Source: Nepenthes gracilis (Eukaryota > Streptophyta > Magnoliopsida > Caryophyllales > Nepenthaceae). Taken from it: DNA of 64,000 nt. The translations under genes and the position numbers were made by a program. Below are positions 36,191 to 47,260 of the stretch, one piece after another (the first letter of the stretch is position 1; every line of letters begins with the position of its first letter). The DNA is taken from NCBI GenBank assembly GCA_033239525.1, contig BSYO01000022.1:14022923-14086922 (forward strand), in the 5' to 3' direction. The notes beneath the pieces were generated by a model. It searched no databases. It saw only the letters and a list, made by a program, of their open reading frames with translations, and was not told the origin of the DNA.

Positions 36191-37143
36191 CAATATCCCA
36201 ATATCAGCACTTACAACCGAGCCCCTATTTTCCTCCAAATTTCTCACTTTACCACAAAATTGGGGCCGGTAGGCACAAAATTACTACATGAAGGAATATA
36301 ATCAACATCTAAGAATGAGGAGGAAATAATTTACTTGCAAAACAATTGGGCTAAGTTCTCCTTCCACCCTAGGTCATTTAACTTGGTTGGAATATGCAAA
36401 ATAGTGCATCGTGCTCTGTTTTACCACGGTTATGTCGACTCCCATAAATCAGTGTATACCACATGCAAGATGGATACTACATAACTCCATTGCACAAATG
36501 ACACAACCCTATGCCGGTCAATTCCTCACCGAGCCTGAGCTCTTGATTCGGTTTCCCCAAAATTGTAACCCTCGACTTTCAACAGTTTCCCACCAAATCA
36601 GGGCACAAAATCAGAGTATTTGCATTAACAAGAATAAAAGGAGAATTAATTTTGTGATGGAGAAACCTTACTGGCAAAATGGAGGATTACTTGCCTTGAT
36701 TTGGAGATCGGCGGTGACGGCTTCGGCTTCGTGCTCCACTTACGATGGTGGCGGTATGAATCGACGATGGCGGCAACACCAATCTACGACAGCGACTTTG
36801 ACTGCATATACGTCGGCATCATCCCAACACACGATGGCAATTAGCAGCGGCAACGACGAGGAACAAGGACGACGGCATCAGCTCACGGCTAGTGTAACGA
36901 TGGCGCCCTTCTCCTTCCCCCACCATCTCCTTAAATAATGAAGGGGTCGATTTAGGTTTCCATTTGGGATGCCAATTTCCTTCCTCCTTCGTCAGCAATC
37001 TGCCACCGCGCCTCCCTCTCTCTCTCTTCTTTCCTTCTTCTTCTCTTCCTTCCTTTCTTCTTTCTTTCCTTTCTTTCTTCTTTCTTTCTTTTTCTTTTCC
37101 TTCTATTCCTTTTTCTTTTCTTTCTCTAGTTATTTGTTTCTCT

Positions 37144-37144
37144 C

Positions 37145-37217
<73 letters not shown>
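37144..37217. repeat. (TTA)n microsatellite in S1
   Basis: An uninterrupted run of about 24 TTA/ATT units, preceded by a long TTC/TTTC-rich stretch (37010-37135). The poly-isoleucine and poly-tyrosine ORFs across it are not coding. Confidence 0.95.
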
Positions 37218-37602
37218 TTTAATTAATTAATTATCTAATTATAATAACACTTAAAATTTTAATATTAATTTTTAATATTTTAACCTGTGAAATTTAATTT
37301 CATAATTATCTTTTAAAAATTTCTAAAATACTAATATTCATATAATTTAAATATATAATAGTTTACTTGATTAATTAAACCTATAATTCAATCAAGTACA
37401 CTAATTATTATGACTAAATTTAAGGGTTGAAACATCTAAGCTCAAATTATTAATTCAAATTAATAGTTTGAACATTTAAACCTAATCACAAGATTTAATA
37501 CTTAAGATATTTACTAAAATAGTCGAATGATTATTAAAATTAATTAAATAATGTATTTTTATAAAATTAAAAATTTAAAAATATTCAAGATATTACACCG
37601 TC

Positions 37603-39530
37603 TGAGGGTGATATGCCGTGTTAAACTTCAAATTCGTCCTTAATTCTCTGTGCAAATGTTTCCAAAACTTAGAGACGAAATGTGGATCACGATCGAACAC
37701 AGTAGATGCTGGAACTCCATGCAATCTAACAATCTTATTGATGTACAACTGTGCCAGATGATCACAAGAATAAGTCATTTAATTGGCTAAGAAATGAGCT
37801 GATTTTGTTAGCTGATCTATAATGACCTAAATTGTATCGTGATTCCTCGGGGTCCTAGGCAAACCTGAGACAAAATCCAAAGATATGTCTTCCCATTTTC
37901 AACTCGGAATGGGTAAGGGCTGCAACAATCTCAAGGGCTTCCTCCTCTCAGCCTTCAGCTACTAACAAACAAGATATTAGCTAACAAAAATAACTATCTC
38001 CCTTCAAATGTTCCTCCACCAGAATATCTTCTTCAGGTCTTGTTACATCTTATTAATCCCAGGGTGGATAGTGTATTTGATCCGATAAGCCTCCTTCGTG
38101 ATTTCCTCTTTCGGATCCTTATCATCAAGTATGCACAAGCGCTCCCGGAATCTCAAGCCTCCACCAGCACGGACACTGAAATCTAACCCAGAATCTTGAC
38201 TAAGATCTCCAATAATAATCCTTAAGAAACTCGATCCACTTTCGCTACCTCATATTTAGCTATTTTTGCAAAAATAAATACTTGAGGCTATTGTGATTAG
38301 AATACACTAAAAATTTCTCGTCGTACAAATAATGCCTCCAAATTTTCAACGCGAACACAACGGCGGCTAGCTCCAAATTATGGGTTGGATAGTTCTTCTC
38401 ATGAACTTTTAGCTGTCGAGACCCATAAGCGATCACTTTACCATTCTACATCAAAACACATCCGAGGCCAACCTTAGAAGTATCACAATTCACCTTGAAA
38501 TCACCAGGACCATCGGGAATAGTCAAGATAGGTGCCAAAGTCAAACGATCATTCAACTCTTGGAAACTTTGGTCACATTCCGCTGTCCATTCAAACTTCA
38601 CTTCCTTCTCCACAATGTGGCGATAATATCTAGCCATACCCCAAAAACTACGAACCTTCATCATGGTCGTTGGTCGAATCCAACCGATAATAGCTTTAAT
38701 CTTCTTTGGGTCTACCGAGACACCAATACTAGAAATGACGTGGCCTAAGAACACCACCTCATCGAGCCAAAACTTGCACTTCTTCAACTTCGCATACAAC
38801 TTATGCTCGCTAAGGGTTTGAAGAATGACCCCACAGATGCTCCTTATGATCAATACTGCTCTTCGAATAAATTAGGATGTCATTAATAAAAATCACAACA
38901 AATTTATCCAAATAGGCTTGAAAAACCAAATTCATTAAGTCTATAAAAACCACAGGAGTATTCGTCAATCCGAATGGCATTACAAGAAACTCATAATGAC
39001 CATACCTCTTCTGGAAAGCCGTTTTTGCCACATCCTCCAGCCTAATCCGAAGCTGATGATATCCCGACTGAAGATCAATCTTATAGAACACGCGGGTCCC
39101 TTGCAATTGATCGAAAAGATCATCAATTCTCAGCAACGGATACTTATTTTTGATCATGATCTTATTTAATTCATGATAGACTACACACAACCTCAAAGTC
39201 CAATCCTTCTTCTTCATGAATAGGACCGGAGCTCCCCATGGTGAAATACTTGGTCTAATAAAACCTAAATCTAGAATGTCCTGCAATTGCTACATCAATT
39301 CTTTCAACTCAACAGAAGCCATATGATAGGATGCCTTTGAGATAGGTGCCGATCTCGACATGAGATCAATCCCAAACTTGATCTCCTGGTGTGGCGGCAA
39401 AGTAGATAATTTATTCAAAAATACATCCGCAAACTCGCATACCATCGAAATTGTCTTCGCTGATAGCTCTCGGCTCTGCACCACACTGGTAAATGCCAAA
39501 TAAGGTTCACATCCACTGTTTAACAAATGA
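37603..39530 (-). pseudogene. pol: Element C pol: RT, RNase H and first part of integrase
   Basis: Minus-strand remnants in order: a PHQEIKFGIDLMSR-like pre-RT segment (39400), RT ([55 protein letters not shown]), the palm motif at about 38870, RNase H (VNCDTSKVGLGCVLM to about 38280) and the integrase core (TVFDRDPHFVSKFWK, FNTAYHPQT). The palm motif reads FINDILIYS where the family has a catalytic aspartate pair, so one Asp is Asn. Stops and frameshifts are frequent, especially at 37780-38440. Not functional. Confidence 0.9.
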
Positions 39531-39825
39531 CGAGCTTACAGTGCCAAAAATAAAGTTGACAACTCAACCCGTCGAATTCCTTGAATGTAAAAGGGTTCAC
39601 ATTCCGAAATTGCAAAATTAACTCTCTTATGAAAACAATCAATAGTTACATGATTCTTTGCCAATCAATCCATACCCAGAATAACATTAGAATCATACAT
39701 CTCTAGAAGAATCAAATCAACAACTTAGGACAACCCATTCACCTAAATCAAACATCCAAGGTACGAGACATCAATAACAACAGAAGATCTCATGGACATC
39801 GATACAATCAAAGAATAATCAAGGG

Positions 39826-40113
39826 TCACAGGAATGATGCAAAATGAGAAGCAAATTGAGGTGAAATGATAGAATGGGTGGATCTAGAATTAAAAAGTAG
39901 TGTACTAGAGGTGCCACAGATAGAAAGAATATCTTCCTCCACATCATTAGATGCCTTTGCTTTACTAGCGGACACCGGAAAAGCCTTTTCTTGAACAATG
40001 GGCTTAGGGGTATGAGCCTTCATCAGATGAGGACACTCCTTGATTTTGTGCCCCACTTGGCCGCAATTAAAACACATGCCCATCATGTTATAACAGGGCT
40101 TACTTCTATGCAT
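39826..40113 (-). pseudogene. Element C zinc knuckle and protease
   Basis: One minus-strand frame holds a CCHC knuckle (CFNCGQVGHKIKEC), a linker, and the protease active-site region LLFNSRSTHSIISPQFA. The family's catalytic DSG reads NSR here: the Asp is Asn and Gly is Arg, both explained by G-to-A changes on the coding strand. The domain ends at a stop at 39826 and continues degraded to about 39530. Confidence 0.85.
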
Positions 40114-40975
40114 CTTCCCATAGTGCTAGCATGAACTGACTGAAGCTTGTGAGGATGGTGTGGTCTGGCTACCCATCTTCTCTGAATTTGGCTGCCTTAT
40201 CCTCTTCGGCGCACTCCCAAAACTCGCACTAGAGCTGGGACCAATACCACTCTTACTCAGTGTCCTCTTCTTGAAGAATTCTTCCTTTGCAAGCTCTTTC
40301 TCGTTGATCAAAATACGATCCAATACATCCGCATAAGTTGCCAACTTCAAGGTCGCCAACTAATTGCGGATATCATCCCGAGAACCTTGAAGAAACTTTC
40401 TCGTCTTTCTCTCCTTATTTTCTACCATGTACGGAGCATACCACGACAACTCTGCAAACTTCGCATCATACTTGACAACTGACTGATTTCCTTACTTCAA
40501 GAGAATAAACTCTTCCTCCTTCTGCTCACAGAGGATGGACGGAAAATATTTCCCCATAAATGTTTCCTCAAATATAGGTCACGTAATCTCATTCTTTGGT
40601 ACACCCATGGCCCTTTTCTTCATCTCCCACCAATAATGGGCCTCACTCTCCAACCGATAAGAGACAAACAATACTCGATCCTTCTCTGGACAATGAATAA
40701 CAGTGAACATCTTTTTCAATCTCTAAGACCACGTGTCCGCTTTAAGTTGGTCCAGCTCCTCAGAAATTTAGGAACTCTTTCTTGGACAAATCGATCATAA
40801 GCAAACTTCCTGGATTAGCAGGAGCTTGAACTGGAGTTGGAACAAACACTGGAGCAAGATTCCTCTGCCTCATGTTCTCTATGATGTCGGCTATTCAACC
40901 CAACAGATTCAAATACTCGGCCTCTTTATCACGCGGTTGACCACCTCCTAGCATAGTCCCTCGTCTCAGTGGCAT
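40114..40975 (-). pseudogene. gag: Element C gag
   Basis: Start codon at 40975 (MPLRRGTMLGGGQPRDKEAE), equivalent in position and style to the gag start of element D. The capsid core is recognisable but broken by many stops. The end of the core (MATLKLATYADVLDRILINE, 40359) is open. An acceptor-like GTTCTTATTTTAG ends at 40997, 22 bases before the ATG. Confidence 0.8.
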
Positions 40976-40996
40976 TATTGGCTACAAATGTCTATT

Positions 40997-42832
40997 CTAA
41001 AATAAGAACTATATAGGTTAGATTATGGGTCGGACACTAAGAAATTACAATTCTACACAACTTAAACACAACTAACAGTCTACGTTGGACAACTAAAACT
41101 ACCAAACCTAGCTTAACCATCCTATGCCTATATCTACTTATTTTATTTAGCCTATACTATCTTAGGCTTTCGCATAAGATTCAGATCAAACCTAAGGGAT
41201 CTCATCTCTGATACTAACTATGACAGACCATATTTTTCAACCGAAATTTGATAGAGTTCTAGTGGTAAAACGACTATCAAACCAATACAAACCTGTACAA
41301 AATCCCTATACAGCACAAATATACATCCACAAATCATAACAAAGGATCCAAAAGCCACAACATAACACATGGCACCAACATCATAACACAAGTTACGACA
41401 TTGACTTAGATAAGATGCTACTAGGTGCCTATACAAACCATAAAAATTTACGGAAGCATATATATCCATCAAATATAGTAGAAACTAACTACATATACAT
41501 CAACACATACAACTACATTAATATACAATCCATCTCAAAATATACAAATGCCCCACGTAAGGGTACAAAATCTCAACAACTAAGTCCTCAAAAGTATCCT
41601 CCAAGTCTTCAGCTTAGCCGGCTTCTAATCTTCACTCCACCTCATCAGGTATACGTGCATGCTCATCTAAAGGAAGAAAAAAATAGTAAGAAGTGAGCCA
41701 AATATTCAATAAGATATAATATAAACAATGATAATAAATAATATATTCAAAATAAAGCCAAGAGAGGGAATAATAGCAGAATATGAATGTATAAATATGA
41801 AACATAAACAAATATCTTTTCGGAAGACATTTATCTTTCTCATTTTATTTTTGATCCTTTTAGGTTTTAAAATATGTAGAAATTTTATTGTCTTTGTGGA
41901 TCAGGGCAGTAGGCCTTATCAGCTAATGGTGCGGTCGAATGAGAAAAGGAATATATTTGCTTCCAAACATTCTAAGGTACAAACACCCCGTGATGAGCGG
42001 TATACCTTTAGCCCAATATACAGGGCCATAACACATATGCCACAATGTCCCCCGTGGCCCAGAGGCAATTCTCGTGCTTTCACAATAATATCCTAAGATA
42101 CGTTAGGGAATACTATACTCTGAAATACAAATTTTCGGTCCAATTTCATATTTACTTATTCTTAAGGAAATTTCATGTCCATTCTTAACACTTTATTCTC
42201 ACTCCAGGAGAACAATTCATCAAACATAACATATCTTAGAATTTTTTTCTTATGCTCTTTATAATTGCATAATTCTTATGAATTCATGTCTTCACATGAC
42301 TTAAATTATATGTATAATGGACATAAAGTATGAAAAAAATTAAAAATCCTTACCACCATGAGCTAGACATAACTTTAGAGCTTCTGAACAATAAATTTCT
42401 TTACAAATGCATATAACGTAATTTTCAGAGCATATACAAGAAAATATAAATAATATATATGTGAATAATGTTTTTGATTTATGTTTGATAATATTTCTGG
42501 TTTACATCAAATTAACATATATAAAATGTATCTGAATAAATACCAAATAATTGAAGTATTCACGTATATAAAGCTAGAGTTTCAAATTCTTAAGGCCATA
42601 TCATGCATAAATTACAAATAAAATGGGTAAAATCAAAGGGGCATGGGTTGGGATTTCGTGCGACAAAATACCACACAAATCTCACATATCGGATATGAAA
42701 TTAAAATATTTATATGCTCAATATATGGGTATCATAACAATAAAAGTATAGATGGGTATCAGAAGAAAAATATCCAAAGAAATAGGGATAAAAAGTGAAA
42801 AGAGAGGAAGAAAAGTATATAAGTGTACTTGC
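40997..42832 (-). other. Putative leader intron of element C
   Basis: The donor-like AAG-GCAAGT in the 5' LTR (42832) and the acceptor-like TTCTTATTTTAG before the gag ATG (40997) would define a 1.84 kb intron removing most of the LTR leader and the PBS. It mirrors the arrangement in element D. Inference from motifs only. Confidence 0.45.
41201..41218 (-). other. Element C primer-binding site
   Basis: Minus-strand TTAGTATCAGAG beside the LTR start matches the initiator Met-tRNA site TTGGTATCAGAG with one G-to-A change. Confidence 0.85.
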
Positions 42833-43298
42833 CTTGACCCGAACTACAGCTTCTTTAACTTGCTCTAAGCTAGATTTAAACTCGGGAGCCTTGATTTCCT
42901 CCTTCTCTCTCTTCTCCTTCACATTCTCTCTCTCTCCTCTTTCTCTGGACCGTTGCAAAATAATGCGTGAAAAACCCTGACGCATTTTTATAATCCGATT
43001 GGCGCTCGAGCATTAGTCGAGCACTGGTCGAGCACCAAAGCTACCGAAGGGCAGCGCATAAGCTCCCACCGAGCGGACGGTTTTGCTAAATGAGCCTCGG
43101 GTGTGCTCGAGCATGCCTCGGGTGTGGCTATTCTGCCAAACACACCCTGGGCGCTCCTCGGGCGCCACTCGGGTGCCGGGACTGTCGACTCCTCTTTTTA
43201 CTTCTGATACTAATTTTTCGCATATATTTAAACCTAATCTTGATTATATTAACTTAATTAATTTCTAATTACTATGTTTTCAAATCCGAAACCTCACA
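41219..43298 (-). repeat. 5' LTR of element C
   Basis: Starts TATGACAGACC (TG mutated to TA) and ends AAACCTCACA. In element direction it has TTATAAAAATGCG (TATA at 42984-42993), donor-like AAG-GCAAGTACAC (intron start 42832), the GGCAGTAGGCC block (41903) and AAGTGAGCCAAATATTC (41691). It is the promoter LTR of this element. Confidence 0.9.
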
Positions 43299-43345
43299 TG
43301 AACGATTCACACCTGGTTATCAATGCAAGGTCCCACAAATTTTTT
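43299..43345 (+). pseudogene. gag: Element B gag, second half of the zinc knuckle
   Basis: Directly after element C the plus strand reads ERFTPGYQCKVPQIFYMM, the second half of the knuckle whose first half (GLCLKWDE) ends at 30892. This is the continuation of a chromovirus-type knuckle and proves that C interrupted B. Homology to retroviral Gag fades soon after, around 43350-43400. Confidence 0.85.
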
Positions 43346-43429
43346 ATATGATGGGTGAGGAACACGACTCTGTTCCGGTTGTATCCCTAAACTCAGGGCC
43401 CCAAATTTAAGTGCAATTGGAGTTTGTAT

Positions 43430-43545
43430 CACTAAAATCCAACTCCTAGAAGAGATATCAATTCCTCCATTGCAGGGCAAATTTGGTTGGTGTACTTGGA
43501 TTGCATTGTACTTGACTCTTGATCCTAATGGTGTGTGGTATGGAG
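43430..43545 (+). pseudogene. Captured raffinose-synthase-like fragment
   Basis: One frame reads QLLEEISIPPLQGKFGWCTW and goes on IALYLTLDPNGVWYGG. The block KFGWCTWDAFYLT(V)xPxGVW is a signature of raffinose synthase / alkaline alpha-galactosidase family proteins (GH36, plastid or cytosolic galactosyl transfer to sucrose); here the catalytic-region WDA reads WIA. It is about 38 codons with no intron, in the sense orientation relative to B, between the B gag and S2. Both ends fade into unidentified sequence. It is a captured exon piece, not a gene. Confidence 0.75.
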
Positions 43546-43703
43546 GATTCTGGTTGCTTAAAATTTGAATGTATGGGATGTTTCCTTATTCAACATATGT
43601 CATGGTGATCCACCTTCTCGGCCTGTTGCTTTGCTCATCAAATCTTGGGGGTCATAGCTATTCTTATTTTTTCATCAGCTATTTGGGTTTCGGAAAGCAC
43701 TAC
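43546..43703 (+). other. Unidentified internal segment of element B
   Basis: The frame starting near 43573 reads VWDVSLFNICHGDPPSRPVA then LLIKSWGS and a stop. It is not gypsy pol and I do not recognise it. Given its neighbours it is probably another captured transcript piece. The segment continues across S2 at 47135. Confidence 0.4.
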
Positions 43704-46700
43704 TGTCACATCCCCTGTTCTTAAATCCATTATTAACTTCATTCATATGTATTATCCTTTTTGCTCAACAATATTGCTTGTTATAATTAAAGGACATGTG
43801 CTTACATTTTAATCATCTATACATCACAACAACCATAATACATAGGATCCAAAATAATGCCATATCATCATTGGATTTGATATCTGTTCAACAATAATAT
43901 GATGTCAACTTGTGATAAGGAAAGATGCCAGTTAAAATCCCAAACTGACCTTATAAAATTCTGCTGAAACTTACAAGACAATCATATGAAATTGCCAAAC
44001 ACTTCTAAACTATTATTACTAAAAATTTACAAGCCTGAGATGCTTATAAAATTATAAGTTCTTATATCATTACTTAAACTAAACTAGTTACATTATTAGC
44101 ACTTACAGCACAACTAATATTTCTTCTTTACTTTTGTTCACCAAGTATGAACTCCTGCGAAGTATTTGAAGGGAAAGAAAATAGTAGGAGTGAGCCAAAT
44201 ACTTAATAAAAATATAATAGTTAAGGACATACATATTTTACTGAAAAATATCATAGAGAGAAATAAGAGTCATAATGCATGTAAAAATATATATATACTT
44301 TTAGATCAAATTTATGATGCAATTAACTTTTTCTTTTCTTATACATAGTTCTTTTTACTTGTCAGCACATTCTTACTATGCATATCTTAAGGAACCTGGA
44401 CTAGTAGACCTTACCAGCTAACGGAGCGTTTGATCGATATCTAGATTGTATTCAATTTATACAATCAAAGACCTTATGCATTCGCTTTATTTACATCCTG
44501 AGAATAGAATAGTACTGTCAATTGTCTCTCAGACAGGGCCTAAATCGCTCAGCAATACTTATTTAGATAATGATTTAAACTATAATATTCTAAATCATAC
44601 CAGAGGATACTACCATCTGATAAAAAATCTTTGATTTGGTTTTCTTACTTCTTTAAAATTTCTTAGTGGAAGCTCTTATATATAATCTTACTTTTTCTTC
44701 TTAATTTTCTCATCTTAAAGAAAATTTATATTTTCATGATATCATATTATCTTTCACCCATGCATAAACATATCATATATATTCGTAACAAACTCATGAT
44801 AGAGCATATCAATAAAATAAGTTCACATAAACTTTTACTTGTGCTGGACTTATTTTAAAACAACATATTATTCGACTTTCGGTCCATAATTTTCATAATT
44901 TTACTAGTTCACTAACCGGTTTATTAGAAATTGGTTTATTTCTAATCTTTAACCACAGGTTCTTATAATTGCAAACCAATTAACATGATGTATAGTTTGT
45001 ATACTCATTTAACATACCATATATGGTTGGTTTATTATTAATTTCCTAGTTGGTTCATACTAAATTAGCAAAATAGGCGATTAAGTCTGAATCGGCTGGT
45101 TTAGTGTCAATTTTCAGTTCTGGGGTTGGTTTAGTGATCAAATCAAGGTATTTTTAAAAATAGTTTTATATAGTGATAGTCAAGCCTTAGTACTAGAAGA
45201 TTTGGCCGAGTCGACTGTTGGTTCAACCGGTTCATAGTCGGTTTAGTCTATTTTTCATGAACTACCAGCTTTAGCATCACTATGAGTGTAGGGGATGGTT
45301 CAGTTGTTATTTTGGGGTCTGGTTCAGTGGTTAATTTATGCCAAGTTGATAATTTAACATCATCTTAACATACTTAAACTACTTTGGCTACCGGTTCAAC
45401 CGATTTGGAGCTGAAATACTAGATATCAGCAAAACTATTAAGTTTAGTCTAGTTGCTAATGTGAGGTCTGGTTCAATGACTAATTTAGCTCAATTTCACG
45501 AGCCGTATTGTCACAACATTAATAAGAGATTAAGCTTGTTGGTCACAACATTTGAGTTGGTTTGGAAATCATTTGGTCATCGGTTAAGCCAGGTAACAGT
45601 AACTAATTCTGCTGCTCACTATGGTTTTAGGATTTCAGCTAGTATGTTATTAAACTTAAGTCTAGTTCAGTAGTCAAATCACCATGAAAATTTATTCTAC
45701 TTACATTTATATTATTAGCACATAATTTTTGACCGGTTCATATAAATTTTTAAATTTTATTCTTACCTTGTTCGAAGTTATACATTAATCATGGTGCTGA
45801 AATTTGCATCATGATAAAATCCGGCTGGTATAGTGGCAGTTATCTTTCCATGGGCTGAACCGGTTTAGCAGCTATTCTATTTCCAAATATCTTAAAGTAT
45901 TTACACTATAAATTTTATGGGATGAATCAATCAAATATAGTATGTAAAAATTAAAATATCAGCTAAGTTCAGTAACAAATTCTATTTATGACATGTTTAT
46001 GACTTTTTCCTAATCTGTCATAGTTATGACATGAATTTTGATTATTAGAATGACAATACTCAAAGATAATATCAAAAATTTAACAACAAATCAAAGAGGT
46101 AGGAGTGTTTTTTTCCTGATTTAATGTAGAATAATTTTTGGAACTCCTTCACCAAATTGCCGAGCCACTTCTCTCGATTTAGTTTCTCCACCCAGTTGGC
46201 CTCTCTTTTCTCCCTTTTCTCTCTCCAATTTTTCCCGACTCTTATTATGGAATTTTTACTTTATTAGTCCCCTAAAATGTTGAGTCATGGTTGAAATTTT
46301 TTGGTATTGTTACCTACCCCATAAGGTGGCAAATTCTTAACTGCTAGGAGTGACTCAGCACATGCAAAATGCTTTTGTGTTTCTCCCTCTTTAAGCCACT
46401 TGTTGAAATTTTATTGGTGGTTAATTTTAGCTATAATAATAGGTTTTAATCCTCAAAGTGCCATGTGTGTGTTGAATTTATTGATAAATTATTTGAGTGG
46501 AAATTTGTCTAAGTGTTGAGTGCATCATGTCGCCGTGCACCCCTTGCTACTGCTCAGCTACTGATGCAGCTGCATTGTGTAGCTTAACATTATTTTATTT
46601 TGGAAAATTTAATTAAATTAGGAAACTATCAAGTGTGTATTAATGTCTTGTATTAAGTGTGGGTTGTATTCTTATTTAATTGTTGGAAAATTTGGCTGAA

Positions 46701-47129
46701 TTTTAATGTTGTTGCTGCTTGGTTCCCTTGCTGAATTTCTTGAAATTCAGCTCAATTTATGAGCTGCCATATGTGTTTTAGGTGTTGTAATATATTAAAT
46801 TTTACTTAATTAGTTTAATTTATACTATATTTAATCAATCGGGCTAAATTTGATTATTAATCGGGTACAAACTCGGTGGCCGGGTTATCTTGTCGTCAAC
46901 CGAAATTAATTTGATTACTAATCGATTGAGAATTCGTTAATCGAATTACTTTTCTATCATTGCTTCTATCTTTTATTAACCGAAATTGAAGTCGATTTCA
47001 TCAAATAAATGTTTATTGCATTTCGGGTTGAGTTCCTGACTTCTGGGTTTTCATCGTTCATTGATGTTAATTTTTACATATATTAGTTTAACTTATCAAA
47101 TTATAATTTATAAAATCTCGATCCTTACA
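43704..47129 (-). repeat. Solo LTR S2 (3.4 kb) in element B
   Basis: Starts TGTCACATCCC, ends TCGATCCTTACA, with a perfect 5 bp target duplication ACTAC (43699-43703 and 47130-47134) and no internal sequence. It belongs to the Tekay-like LTR group (core block GAGTGAGCCAAATACTTAAT at 44189; GTAGACCTTACCAGCTAACG at 44406) and resembles array G's LTR in reverse orientation (TTTACATCC and GTCTCTCAG blocks near 44490). Between 44900 and 45900 short CCGGTTTAGT / GGTTCAGTG motifs repeat many times, the counterpart of the CCGGAGTTC arrays of D and F2. Confidence 0.9.
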
Positions 47130-47134
47130 ACTAC

Positions 47135-47260
47135 TCAACGGAAGGATAACTTTCTAAATATTCCTTTCGTGGTAGTCTCATTCTGCGGAGGAAGTTACAT
47201 GAGAGTCCATAGTTGAAATCCACTGGGATTTCCTCTCCTTCAACCTTGAGGACCAAATCA
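47135..47260 (+). other. Unidentified internal segment of element B after S2
   Basis: Continues the internal region of B. Stops are frequent in all frames (for example ESIVEIHWDFLSFNLEDQII between stops). No family recognised. It separates the raffinose-synthase-like and transporter-like pieces and may be a further captured fragment or a decayed linker. Confidence 0.4.

Larger units (their letters stand above)
33816..37597 (-). repeat. Solo LTR S1 in element C integrase (about 3.8 kb)
   Basis: The integrase HPQT block is split: its codons run up to 37603 and the following codons resume left of 33811. CCGTC is present on both sides (33811-33815 and 37598-37602), giving a 5 bp target duplication (six if the next T is counted, so the left end is uncertain by one or two bases). 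No internal element sequence is present. The LTR has a core block GAGTGAGCCGAATGCCCAAC (34192), tandem repeats at 34440-35075, a microsatellite-rich zone, a TATTTAAG near 36930 and the donor-like AAG-GCAAGTAAT at 36694 (all minus). Confidence 0.85.
30893..43298 (-). mobile_element. Element C: Tekay/Del-like gypsy retrotransposon (complete structure, dead)
   Basis: LTRs at 30893-32993 and 41219-43298, a PBS beside the right LTR and a polypurine tract beside the left one, so it reads right to left. Order on the minus strand: gag, CCHC knuckle, protease, RT, RNase H, integrase. The flanks TGAAT (30888-30892) and TGAAC (43299-43303) fit a 5 bp target duplication with one change. The coding region is full of stops and frameshifts and its integrase is split by solo LTR S1. 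The element lies in the zinc knuckle of element B's gag. Confidence 0.9.

Noticed and set aside
35467..36291. Histidine/threonine- and tyrosine/isoleucine-rich ORFs on both strands
   Set aside because: CA and TA microsatellites of LTR S1.
36964..37230. Poly-isoleucine and poly-tyrosine ORFs
   Set aside because: Translation of a TTC-rich tract and the (TTA)n microsatellite.
32395..42985. Similar small minus-strand ORFs at 32395-32643, 42710-42985 and 7114-7323
   Set aside because: They look conserved because they are the same LTR leader in two LTRs of C and in E. The sequence contains the donor-like motif and a purine-rich tract and shows no protein family; nucleotide homology explains the similarity.
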